Assembly: GCA_034190875.2 (NCBI GenBank)
Contig: CM067344.1
Coordinates: 66,288,557 to 66,352,556 of the forward strand
Source: Urechis unicinctus
Taxonomy: Eukaryota; Annelida; Polychaeta; Xenopneusta; Urechidae
Direction of reading: 5' to 3'
Length of the DNA: 64,000 nucleotides
Shown: positions 1-12,100 of the stretch, piece after piece
Numbering within the stretch: position 1 is the first letter of the stretch
Layout: each line of letters starts with the position of its first letter
The notes under the pieces: model-generated
Seen by the model: only the letters and a program-made list of their open reading frames with translations
What the model was told of the DNA's origin: nothing
The model's database searches: none
Made by a program: the position numbers and the translations under genes

Positions 1-3000
1 GGTGATTTTATCGAGATCATTACTGGATTGACACGAACGAAAGAGAATTTAATCGATGCCAAATTATCAAAGTTGACCTTTCATGTTATTGTATTGACAC
101 ATCATGCCAAATCTTTAAGTCGAAATCGCCGGCAATTTGCACGAAATCAATGAGGTGGCTGTGAAAAGTAAATTGCACAATGATAGAATTGATTTCGTGT
201 TCCAGCTTTGTTTGCCTAATCACCTCCGCCTGAAATAGTCGTGATTAAATGCCAGCGAAGGCCTAAGTCGAACGGATTTTGTTGAAATTTATAAACCATA
301 CTAGTAATGATTGAATATTCCAACCAATTTCCTACAAGACATCGAATCAATAAGCTTGTTTAAAACTTTCAATTGCAAATTTCAAAGAGGAACGTCGAGT
401 CCGTAAGCATATGAAGATAGTACCTCCAATGTATCTATAAATGAGCCACAAGGTCTCCACCACTTAAAATTACACCAGATTCTAAGATTGATATCTGTCC
501 GCGCGATGTGCGATGTGCTGGCCTTCAAATGCTGCACGGTATGTTTTGCGGCGTTGGAAGTAGGTGATGTTATCTGTACGCAGGTGCCTTTTTAGATGGG
601 GTTACATATAACTGCCTGTTTTGCGAACAAAATATCAAACAGGTGGCGATTTAGCTCCTTGTATACATGCTGAATACACGTACGAATATTCGCCTCAACG
701 CGTGAATTATGACAGCACAGATTACGAAGGATGTGATTTTCTCAGGGTTTGATACATGTGCCACTTAATATTCAGGCCATCCAAGGAATCAATGCTATTT
801 TTGAGTGGTTAGCTGTTACGGTTAGTCGTGCTTTGAGGGGGGTCTTTCGTATATTAAAAGAGAAACAGCTTGACTTTATATCATGACAAATATCTCCAAA
901 TGAAATTTACCCAACGACGATCGTCTCTTATAAGAAATATTACAATTATTTCATTGGATTGCGATTTGGTCAGTTCTGGGCCCCAGTTTCCGAGAATGTG
1001 ACCAAATTTTAGGAGGCTGCATCTCATATGCTTTCATAATGACTAAATTAACGATCACGATCTGCATCACGGTTATAGCTTCGTCATCATCATCAAGATC
1101 AGAACAGCCATCTACATTATCTTCAATTTCCCCCACCAATATAATGCTATCGGCACAAATAGACATGCTGGTATCATTGGGTACAATATCCGCTATCTAT
1201 CAATTATCTAATGGCTTTTTTGATCTTATCAATATGTCATTATTGTATATCTGTCGTTTTAAGTTTCAATCTCAAAACGATAACGCACAGCGCACGACTC
1301 GCATACACATACCAAATACCAACCGCGATACTGACGGAAATTTGCCTCATTTGATTATTTGAACAAGACAGCTCTTCCTGTTATTACTGTTTTACTGCGT
1401 AGTCCCAATCTCAACGAAGAGGTCTTCCAATATGACCGCACAAAAAGCAAGTGACTCAAGACATCGCTCATCTTTATTTGCACACATCGGCCATCTGTGT
1501 CTTCGTATCACACTTCGCTCCACAACCTTCCACGTCAGCTGGTAGCCACGTGGTGGCACATTAGCTTTGACGTTATGGGGGATTAAGAAAAAAACCACTG
1601 ATTAGTTCTTGCAGTAAGTGATGTATTGCATTTTTTTTTCTTCGCTTTCGTGGCCTGACGTCACGCGTTGATCTAAGGAACACGCGAGCCCAGGGGCGGG
1701 GGCACTTGGCCTTAGGATCGGGGTGTGCCACGGGACATCGAAAACCCGAACCCGTTGTACAATGGCAAAAAGCATACCCCGTCGTACAAGGTATTATGCG
1801 AATGTATAACGTATTATCAGTCGTAAGGCAGGATAAAAGTTGCGGATAAATCTCAAAATGTTATGAGCAGATTTCTGATTACATGCAGTAACAACTTAGC
1901 GGGCTTGCACGGTCGAGCCACGAGGATTTGTATTGAAAATATCGGTTAGCCAGCCGGCCAATGCAAATCCCTGTATGCTGAACGTGTGATTCTCGGGGCG
2001 TCACACAGGGACCATTCATTGCATTTGCATTGTCAACGATCGGTGGAAAATCCCGGGAGAAAATCTCGACATACTGCAAGGGAAGAGAAAAGATACCCCG
2101 CGGTACAAACGAAGCCCCCCCCCCCCCCCCACCCCCCCAAAAAAACCAAAAAAAAAACGGCGTACAGATTGAAGCTGAAAAACATACTCTGTTGTACAAG
2201 TATTAGTCAAGGTCCCCTAGCCTGATGGCTGCGGGCGCTGTTTATATGTTACTGATATTCAATAGTCTCGCCATCAGGTCTAGGGAAGCATAGCGTCTTG
2301 AACTGGACGGGCATCCCAGATTTGGGATGCTCCAATCACAAGCCGTGTCTCTTGGTCACACTCGGGTACTTTTGAGTCGTTGTCTCTCATTGGTCAGTTC
2401 TACAAGTTCCGAAGAACTTGTCCAACCGGACGAGTGTTTTTTATGTGCCGGACACACATTTAACAACACTCCGATTTGTTGTTTCACGCGTTAATCACAC
2501 AGTTGGCGAAAGAAGCAGACACACAACTGATTCTTTTTAACTGGCTATTACGTAAACATATTATCGTGCAGCTAAGCGATTAAAGCGCTTGTTGTGGTGC
2601 CAATTTGAACTTTTGAGACGCCCCATAATTCCAGTAGACATTCAATGTGTTCTCATTGGACGCAGACCACTACAATGTCCATGACGTCACATAGAACCGA
2701 GGGTGCGTATCACAAGCCAGTTTCATGAGCCAGACACGTGCAATTAAGGTCAATCCGGGTCACAACCTTTGCGTTGATTGGTCACTAAGATTAACGAACG
2801 TGTCTAATGAATATTCGGACGCACCAGTTTTAGACCTGATCTTGTCGTAGACTCTAGGGCGAGAAGCGTAGCGGTACCCCTGGAGTCTGGGACGCAGACT
2901 ATACAAGTATGATGCCCAATAAAACCCGTAGTACAAGTCGTGAGGCCGAAAAAAACATACCCCGTCGCGCGGCACATGTATACTACCTCTATACACTTAA

Positions 3001-4010
3001 GTGCACCCCCCCCCCCCCCCCCGGGCACGCGAGTTTCAAAACGCCCCTGCTCTCCAGATTCAGATACATAACTATTAACTATAACAGATTCTAACATGCC
3101 TGTGGTGCGTACAATCGGCACCCTTCTACTAAAGAGTAATAATGGCCATCTTGCTTGTGAACCCCCTCCCACCCCCAAACCTACACACAAACCATGCTTT
3201 TGCCATAAACTTCACAATGGAACATATATGATCAGAGATGATCACCGTATATGACGCGGTTACCTCCGGAAGACTGCCTCTTGCGAATAGATTGCGAATG
3301 AACACGTGTTACTTAACTGTTAAAGGACAACGGATGCGGGTTTAATTACACGCTTGGTTCACTTCTCTAAACAGTATGTTGTTAGCGTACGAGCACGTTC
3401 ACTGAAATGATGACCTCACGGCCCTGACCTCATATTACGTTACCATCGCCAATAACCAGGAGGCGCCACGTGCTGTAATCTGGCAATGGCGATGGAACCC
3501 CCACCAGCCAGGCTGGAGCGGACGTGTCAATGCATTGCATGGTAATAGACGTCCTGTAGGGCTACCTTTAAGCAGGATATGGCAAATATGTCGAATCATT
3601 CAGTGACGGATTACAAATAGCATCCAGTTCTCATGTCACCATCCCGAGATATTGTGCGGTGCTCAATCCCATATCAGATGTATTTTCAACTGAATGATTC
3701 TTCCTATCCATGACACTGTACTTATATTTTAATATGTGTATATTACAAGAACCGAGAAACATTTTCTCAATAAATAAGTATGATTGCAGCATATAATGAA
3801 CTCTTAAATTCATATCAAATCCAATATGAACAGTTATCTGTAACCGTTATCATTAATATATCAGTAGGCATATAACGTCACTATACAGTGCGCCAACCCG
3901 ATAAGCTGATAAGAGCAGCTGCTAATTCAATACTGCTTTGGGAAATTGTACATGCGACTACGGGTAACCATGTCAATGAATCCAATGAGCGCAATAAATG
4001 TACGCTGAAC
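1..4010. other. Intergenic DNA, no gene recognised
   Basis: Open frames on both strands are short, of low complexity or overlap homopolymers, and none resembles a known protein. The stretch contains C tracts at 2115-2130 and 3006-3022, a small perfect hairpin at 2311-2330 (8-bp arms, 4-nt loop), and a degenerate short motif listed separately. Confidence 0.6.
1751..2970. repeat. Cluster of a short degenerate motif, CCCGTNGTACAAG
   Basis: Close variants of CCCGTNGTACAAG occur at about 1751-1762, 1778-1790, 2097-2108, 2188-2200 and 2925-2937. A partial sixth copy (ACATACCCCGTCGCG) lies near 2957. Two of the copies are followed within 100 bp by a long C tract. This looks like decayed copies of one dispersed repeat. 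No terminal repeats or coding capacity were seen. Confidence 0.4.
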
Positions 4011-4013
4011 ATA

Positions 4014-4017
<4 letters not shown>

Positions 4018-4093
<76 letters not shown>

Positions 4094-4147
4094 TATAGAT
4101 AGATATATATATAGATATATATATTAGGGCATTGGAGATATATATAT

Positions 4148-4200
<53 letters not shown>

Positions 4201-4354
4201 TACATATATATATATATTATATACACATTTATGTATATAAATATATATACACATATAAATATATTATGCATATATACACATATAAATATACCTATAAATA
4301 TATATATAAATACAGTATAGTATATCTATATTTATATAGCTAAATATATGCATT

Positions 4355-4405
<51 letters not shown>

Positions 4406-4416
4406 GTTTGTGTGTT

Positions 4417-4462
<46 letters not shown>

Positions 4463-4601
4463 TATACATATTATATACACATATATGTATATAAATATAT
4501 ATAAATATATATATGCATATATATACATATAAATATACCTATAAATATATATATAAATACAGTATAGTATATCTATGTTTATATAGCTAAATATATGCAT
4601 T

Positions 4602-4680
<79 letters not shown>
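4018..4680. repeat. Long (TA)n microsatellite with an internal 247-bp duplication
   Basis: Almost pure alternating TA, interrupted by a less regular block (about 4205-4365) that recurs about 247 bp later (about 4452-4612). The shared segment includes CCTATAAATATATATATAAA at 4291 and at 4538. It can fold on itself along its whole length. Tyr/Ile repeat open frames here are artefacts of the TA repeat. Confidence 0.9.
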
Positions 4681-4710
4681 CCCATAACAGAGCCCATTGC
4701 CTGAGATAAA

Positions 4711-5528
4711 GAAACAGCACATCTGGCATTATTGGCACGCTATCAGTTTCCACATCAGCAACCACATATATCTCACACTGATATTATTAAAGCTCCTGTA
4801 TCAGCCTATTTGCACATCCCAGAGTATTGTACATTCATACGGTGGCACATACTAGAGAAAATGCGGGTTTTTTGATGATGTGTGCCAGATTAATTACTGT
4901 GTCTGGCATAAATATCCTTGTTGCAACAGCAAACTTCCACATCCACCGAAATCCCACACCCAGATTTTAAGTGGAATCTGTCCTCAAAATAGGTATGCAC
5001 TGATGCGCACCGAAGCTTCAAACACTTTACTTCCAGGTACGTATTTAACTTCTACGCCCAGCTGCCCACTCACATTTGCCACCGCCCTACCCGCTGTCGC
5101 CACGCTGTCAAACTCACAACGCGCCACACGCTCAATTACTTCATGGTTGTGACGTTGAATACACCAAATTTCCCATGCGAGCGTTGCGGTTATGACGTGA
5201 TGATGCGTAACTACGTTACGGCTGAGTGACTGCCACTGGGCTCGGTGTTCAGGCGTTAGCATAGCATATCCTACCGAACTTTCATACGATACAAACATAC
5301 ACTGCGACACGAAGGTCTAAACAGACTTATACGCACCATACGAACATACATACGTATATGTTCATCCATTAATCTATCCATTCATCCATCCAACGGCCAT
5401 ACATACATACATACATACATACATACATACATACATACATACATACATACATACATACATACATACATACATACATACATACACACACATACACACACAT
5501 ACACACACCACACACACCACACACACCA

Positions 5529-5574
<46 letters not shown>

Positions 5575-6567
5575 ACATACATACATACATACATACATAC
5601 ATACATACATACATACACATACATACATACATACATACATACATACTATACTATACTATACTATACTATACTATACTATACCATACCATACCATATTATA
5701 CTATACTATGCCATACCATACCATACCATACCATACCATACATGCTTACTTATCATCCTCGTGAGCTGACCTGTGTGATCCGTGTATCTGGTTGTGTACG
5801 TGTGGCATGGGCTGAAAAGGGAAGGCTTGGGCGCAGTTCTCGATGACGGAGATTAATTCATACGATTATTTTCATTAAACATACTAAGAAAATTGTTATC
5901 ATTGGAAATGCACACATCGTTATTTTACCTGGCAGTAACCAATTAATGTTGAAACTTAATCAGCCACTTCGAAGTGAGTAGAGCATTACCCGTTCTTCCG
6001 TGATCGATGCAGTCAGTGCGCGTTTTCTTTGTGAATCCATTCAACTGGAAGCGTTTAAAGCGACCGCGCTCTATCGATCAGAGGAGTGGGCTTAGAGATC
6101 ATCCTCTCTTTTGTCTTTAGGCGTCACACATTGTGGTGTTCATATAAGTAACTAACAATGCAATTGCAATCTTGAGCAATGCAAGGATAGAACAAAAATG
6201 ATGTGCAGTTTTAATATGCCAAAACAAGGAGCGTTGATCACGCCACCTGTTACAGTTGTTAGAGGATGTAATGTTATCTTGTGTAAACTGGTGAAAAGGT
6301 TTTGCTGAAACGCCGCTCACATATCCCTGAAATACTATATTTATCCGACAGCCGGTTGCATTCAGGGGAACTATCAAAACAAACAGCGCTTATGACAGAA
6401 AACGCGCTTTCGTAGTATAATACCGTATATGTGCAAATAGTCTCTTCTCGTGAGCCTATGGGTCACCTGAATAAATAGACTGGTAAATATACACGAACTT
6501 TTGCATCTGTTGGAGCTTTAGGCCATATATGACGAGGGTCATTCGTGTGAGTGATCAATGCAACAGA
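4711..6567. repeat. Tandem duplication, copy 1
   Basis: This stretch is repeated head to tail at 6560-8352, offset by 1,849 bp at its left end (ACATCTGGCATTATTGGC at 4719 and again at 6568). By eye the copies differ at only a few percent of sites outside the embedded CATA, CA and CATAC microsatellite, which differs in length. The short open frames in the copies differ mostly by residue-changing substitutions, so the unit is probably non-coding. Confidence 0.9.
5399..5742. repeat. Compound microsatellite (CATA)n / (CA)n / (CTATA)n / (CCATA)n
   Basis: A run of ATAC tetramers, then a CA-rich stretch with ACCACACAC interruptions, more ATAC, then pentamers CTATA and CCATA. It lies inside copy 1 of the tandem duplication. 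Its length and composition differ from the matching run in copy 2. Confidence 0.95.
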
Positions 6568-8352
6568 ACATCTGGCATTATTGGCACGCTACCAGTTTCC
6601 ACATCAGCAGCCATATATCGCACATTGATATTATTAAAGCTCCTGTATCAGCCTATTTGCACGTCCCAGAGTATTGTACATTCATACGGTGGCACATACT
6701 AAAGAAAATGCGGGTTTTTTGATGATGTGTGCCAGATTAATTACTGTGTCTGGCATAAATATCCTTGTTGCAACAGCAAACTTCCACATCCACCGAAATC
6801 CCACACCCAGATTTTAAGTGGAATCTGCCCTCAAAATTGGTATGCACTGATGCGCACCAAAGTTTCATACACTGTACTTCCAGGTACGTATTTAACTTCT
6901 ACGCCCAACTGCCCACTCACATCTTACCACCGCCCTACCCGCTGCCGCCACGCTGCCAAACTCACAACGCGCCACACGCTCAAATACTTCATGGTTGTGA
7001 TGTTGAATACACCAAATTTCCCATGCGAGCATTGCGGTTATGACGTGATGATGCGTAACTATGTTACGGTTGAGTGACTGCCACTGGGCTCGGTGTTCAG
7101 GCGTTAGTAGAACATATCCTACCGAACTTTCATACGATACAAACATACGCAGCGAGACGAAGGTCTAAACAGACTTATACGCACCATACGAACATACATA
7201 CGTATATGTTCATCCATTAATCTATCCATTCATCCATCCAACGGCCATATACATGTGTACCCAGAACATACATACACACATACATTCATACATTACATAC
7301 ATACATACATACATACATACACACATACATACATACACACCACATACATACATACATACATACATACACACACACATACATACATACATACATACATACA
7401 TACACATACATACATACATACATACATACATACATACATACATACATACATACATACATACTATACATACTACATACATACATACTATACCATACTATAC
7501 CATACCATACCATACCATACCATACATGCTAACTTATTATCCTCGTGAGCTGACCTGTGTGATCCGTGTATCTGGTTGTGTACGTGTGGCATGGGCTGAA
7601 AAGAGAAGGCGTGGGCGCAGTTCTCGATGACGGAGATGAATTCATACGATTATTTTCATTAAACATATAAGAAAATTGTTATCATTGAAAATGCACACAT
7701 CGTTATTTTACCTGGCACTAACCATTTAATGTTGAAACTTAATCAGCCACTTCGAAGTGCGTAGAGCATTACCCGTCCTTCCGTGATCGATGCAGTCAGT
7801 GCGCGTTTTGTGTGTGAATCCATTCAACTGGAAGCGTTTAAAGCGACCGCGATCTATCGATCAGAGGAGTGGGCTTAGAGATCATCCTCTCTTTTGTCTT
7901 TAGGCGTCACACATTGTGGTGTTCATATAAGTAACTAACAATGCAATTACAATCTTGAGCAATGCAAGGATAGAACAAAAATTATGTGCAGTTTTAATAT
8001 GCCAAAACAAGGAGCGTTAATCACGCCACCTGTTTCAGTTGTTAGAGGATGTAATGTTATCTTGTGTAAACTGGTGAATCGGTTTTGCTGAAACGCCGCT
8101 TACATATCCCTGAAATACTATATTTATCCGACAGCCGGTTGCATTCAGGGGATATGAACTATCAAAACAAACAGCGCTTATGACAGAAGACGCGCTTTCG
8201 TCGTATAATACCGTATATGTGCAAATAGTCTCTTCTCATGAGCCTATGGGTCACCTGAATAGATAGACTGGTAAATATACACGAACTTTTGCATCTGTTG
8301 GAGCTTTAGGCCATATATGAGGAGGGTCATTCGTGTGAGTGATCAATGCAAC
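6560..8352. repeat. Tandem duplication, copy 2
   Basis: Second copy of the 4711-6567 segment. Both copies end in GTGAGTGATCAATGCAAC (about 6548-6565 and 8335-8352), after which unique sequence begins. Copy 2 is about 60 bp shorter, mainly because its microsatellite is shorter. No coding gene is recognised in it. Confidence 0.9.
7267..7526. repeat. Compound (CATA)n / (CATAC)n microsatellite in copy 2
   Basis: ATAC tetramers with CA interruptions followed by CTATA/CCATA pentamers. It is the shorter counterpart of the run at 5399-5742. Confidence 0.95.
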
Positions 8353-8920
8353 GGTTGCGTATATTAAAAGACAAAACATTTTGGGAGGTGTGGGAAGGGG
8401 GACTTCATTATTTGCTATAAACAGTTCATAATTACTTGATGGATGGGATGATATTTATTGGATGACCAGAATAGCCCTTTCACAAATTTGTAAGGTGCCA
8501 CACAGAGTAAACATGTACCGATGGAGGTGATGGGATGATCTTACCATAAAGGAACGAGCAGTTGTTTACATTAATGTTATTCTTAAAAGCTTGTAGAATA
8601 TGTGCACTCTCCTTTGAATTCTGCCGATATAGGGGGCTTTTTGAGGATCCCAGCTGGTTCCAAGTAAAATGTCATCAATGGTGATTTTTCTCAGTGATGA
8701 AGATTTGGCGGTAAGTTCACAGACTTAAATTACCACTCAAGTTTTGCCGCATGGAAACCGAATAGCAAAGAAATGCTTACAATCAAGACCCGTTGCCCGG
8801 TGGGAATGCAGATGGCTATTATCAAAATTCAGCGTAACAGGGATACGTGGCTGTACAATGTAAATGATGAGAAACTTGGCCATGTGTTACGCCAGATCAT
8901 ATTTGTGTATATTATATTAT
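8353..8920. other. Unique intergenic sequence upstream of the PDI promoter
   Basis: No gene or repeat was recognised. A 62-codon frame starting at 8773 runs into the PDI promoter elements and resembles nothing, so it is not called. Confidence 0.5.
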
Positions 8921-8936
8921 GCATGCAAATTACAAA

Positions 8937-8943
8937 CCACGTG
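8937..8943 (+). promoter_or_regulatory. CCACGTG element upstream of PDI (E-box / UPRE-like core)
   Basis: CCACGTG read on the other strand is CACGTGG, which contains the ACGTGG core favoured by XBP1-type bZIP factors and is also a CACGTG E-box. It lies 11 bp upstream of the CCAAT of the ER stress element. An octamer ATGCAAAT lies at 8923-8930. Assignment is by motif only. Confidence 0.4.
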
Positions 8944-8954
8944 TCCGAGCTCGA

Positions 8955-8973
8955 CCAATGAGATTACCACACG
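8955..8973 (+). promoter_or_regulatory. ER stress response element (ERSE-like) of the PDI promoter
   Basis: The sequence is CCAAT, nine bases, then ACACG. The animal ERSE consensus is CCAAT-N9-CCACG, bound by NF-Y on the CCAAT half and by ATF6/XBP1 on the CCACG half. Spacing and order are exact and there is one mismatch. It lies 13 bp upstream of a TATA-like box (TTTATAA, 8987-8993) and about 130 bp upstream of the PDI start codon, where such elements sit in ER chaperone genes. Unfolded-protein-response control of PDI is known in animals. That this copy works is inference. Confidence 0.6.
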
Positions 8974-8986
8974 CGAATCGAAGCAG

Positions 8987-8993
8987 TTTATAA
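8987..8993 (+). promoter_or_regulatory. TATA-like box of PDI
   Basis: TTTATAA about 115 bp upstream of the PDI ATG predicts transcription starting near 9015-9025 and a 5' UTR of about 85-90 nt without an obvious intron. Confidence 0.45.
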
Positions 8994-9105
8994 CCGCATG
9001 GGTACTTAGAGTCTACCCTTTGCCACGTTGATAGAAACCTAGGAAGGCGTGGAATCCTTGTGTATCTGACAGTTTCTTTGACAAGCCCACGAAACATAGA
9101 ACAAG

Positions 9106-12100
9106 ATGAAGGTTTTGGCTGTCCTTTTTGCATCGTTGTTTGTCCTGGCAGCATGTGACGACGAAATTCCAACCGAAGAAGATGTTCTGGTTCTCACCGG
9201 GGATAATTTCGACGGTGCCTTAGAGAAACATGCCAATATCCTCGTTGAGTTTTGTAAGTAAATCGGCTTACTCGTTTTCGACATGTCAAATCTCCTGTGA
9301 AGTGTAATTGGAGATAATTCGATTATAACGCTTTTAGCTGTTAAGCTGTCATTTATTATATTTATGGGGCGGAGCATTCCCAGTGACATTGCACTGTCAC
9401 ATATTATGTAAATGATTTCCATATGTTTTCTAAAAAGGGGTTGTTGAGGTGTGCGGTTGTTGCGTACACCGATCTTTAAGTACACAGATGGTTGTTGCAT
9501 ACACGCCACTGGGAGCCGTTTCGTTCACTGAATATGAGGTGTCTTAGATATGCTTGTTGCTGTTATTTTTTCGAATTATTACTTTTTTATATTATCAGTG
9601 TAGATCATATCTTTTCATGCATTTATGGATAATTTTTTACATTGGTACTAACTTAAGCATAAAGCTTGGAACAACTGATCTAATAGTCTCCCCCTGCTGA
9701 TTTGTCTACTGATGGGAAAATGTATTTAGTGTACTTCATTATACACCTTATTGTTATTGTCTCTGAATTATTGAGCAACTAATTTCAAATACTACTTATT
9801 TGCTGATATTGGGATCATTTGCAAAGTGAGAGATCAATATTAAATCAAGGGCATCTTCATGTTGCGGTTGCAATCAAGTGCTGTATGTCATATATTTATT
9901 GTTTATGTTTGTGAAGATGCCCCTTGGTGCGGACACTGCAAATCCTTGGCTCCTGAATATGCCAAAGCTGCTGGTGCTTTGAAGGAAGAGGGATCAGAGT
10001 TACGTCTTGCTAAAGTTGACGCTACACAAAACAATGAACTGGCCCAGAAGTTTGGTGTCCGTGGCTACCCTACTCTCAAGTTCTTCCGCAATGGAAAGGC
10101 TTCTGAATATGGAGGTATGTAGCAATAAGCATATGTTATGTAGTATATATATTGTGTGGGTCCATCCATATCTAAAACAAAACCAATAATGCCTCTAGTA
10201 TGCATGATAATAACCGAGTTATGAAGGGATCCTTGAGGTCTAGACCCAAAATGATCGTCATTAGTTAATTGCTACTTAAGTTGGATCCGGTTGACTGCTG
10301 TATTTAGGTAACGACCATTTCTTCATTATGGCACCTGTTAATTACAGGTGGACGTCAGGCTAATGACATTGTCAACTGGCTGAAGAAGAAGACTGGCCCT
10401 GCTGCTGCTGCTATTGAGACTGTTGATGCTGCTAAGGCAGCCATTGAGAAAGTGGAGGTCTTCGTTCTTGGTTTCTTCAAGGTGAGACTCCATCCTCCAT
10501 GTTGTCTCTATGGTCAACTTGTTACCCATTTGTAACTTGTTGTGTTCCCACTAGATAACAGCCTTTAACCCATCACCAATGGTCACTTCTTTTTTAGTAA
10601 TTTTAGCTGTCTTCCACTCACCATCATCAATGTGCATCATTACAAGACTCCTTTGCATGTGTGACATCAGGATACAGAGTCTGCTGCTGCCAAGGCCTAC
10701 CTGGATACCGCTGCTGATACTGATGACCTCCCATTCGGCATCACCTCCAACACTGATGTCTTCGCTGAGTACAAAGTGGAGAAAGATGATGCTGTTGTTC
10801 TGTTCAAGAAGTTTGACGAGGGCAGGAATGACCTGACCGAGGATCTGACCGCTGAGAACATCGCTATCTTCGTTCAGGCTAACCAGCTCCCTACAGTCAT
10901 TGAATTCACCCAGGAGGTAGAACCAATAGTTAACATTTGCTTCTCTGAATTGCCATGAAGGTGTCTGCCTAGATGAAATGAATATATACTTTTCCAAGTT
11001 GCAATTTATTTATTTCTCCTCATTTGACATACTGATGATAATAGCAACTGACTGTTTTCCACAGAAAATGACTGTATCTTGTATTTCAGGCTGCTCAGAA
11101 GATCTTCGGTGGAGATCTCAAGCAACATTCCCTTCTGTTCATCAGCAAGTCCAGCGATGACTTCCAGAGCATCCATGACCAATACTCTGCTGTTGCTCCC
11201 GACTACAAGGGCAAGGTTAGTGCTCATTATGAGATGCAATATCTACCCTGTCAGAGTCTGGATTCACTAAATAGGCTATGATTTTTAACCAAATAATACT
11301 GCCTGTGATAATCTGTCTAATAATGGTGTATATGTTGCCATTACTATCCCTGTATGTCATTTGACACTGCCCATGAAACATTTATCTTATGTCACTATTT
11401 CACATTGTCAACCTTCACCCTGTATCTCACATCATCACCCTTCACCCTTTATGCCACGTCATCCCTTTACTCTGTATGTCGCTTCATTACCCCTTGATGT
11501 GATCAATCGTGACCTTGTATGTCCCAGGTCCTCTTCATCTACATCAACATTGATGAGGAAGACAACCACAGAATCCTCGAGTTCTTCGGTCTGTCCACCG
11601 AGGAATGCCCCGCTCTACGATACATCAACCTGGGTGATGATATGACCAAGTATAAGCCAGATACTGCCAGTCTCGAGGCTGCTGACATCAAGGCATTCAT
11701 CCAGTCTGTTCAGGATGGCTCTGCCAAGGTAATGTACAGACTTGTGTGTGTAGTTATTAGAGCTGGGGCATCATTTGGACAAGGCGCTGTGGTATAATTC
11801 CCGACAGTTACCTCAGTGCTATATTCTGTACTTAAATGTTAATTCTACCCTAAATAATATCAGCTCTGAAGGAGAGAGCAGTGTTTCAATACTGATCATT
11901 TTGGATTATTTGTAAACCTACTTTAAGCTGTAAACCTGATGTAAATAGGTTGTGTTGACAATATTTGTAAATAGCTCATATTTTGTCTTGACAGCCCCAC
12001 TTGATGAGTGAGGAGGTCCCAGAAGACTGGGATGCCACACCGGTCAAGGTCCTTGTGGGAAAGAACTTTGCCGAGGTTGCCCTTGATGAGAGCAAGGCTG

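Noticed and set aside
3888-4600. Long Tyr/Ile-repeat open frames on both strands
   Set aside because: Pure translation of the TA microsatellite.
5369-5644. Cys/Met/Val/Tyr repeat open frames, also at 7222-7630
   Set aside because: Translation of CATA and CA microsatellites in several frames at once.
4880-7146. Paired open frames shared by both copies of the tandem duplication (90-116 codons plus, 84-108 codons minus)
   Set aside because: Between copies most base differences change the residue and the frames end differently, so there is no sign of selection on a protein. No domain is recognised.
9039-9509. 156-codon minus-strand frame over the PDI first exon and intron 1
   Set aside because: Antisense of a confirmed signal-peptide exon; no domain recognised.
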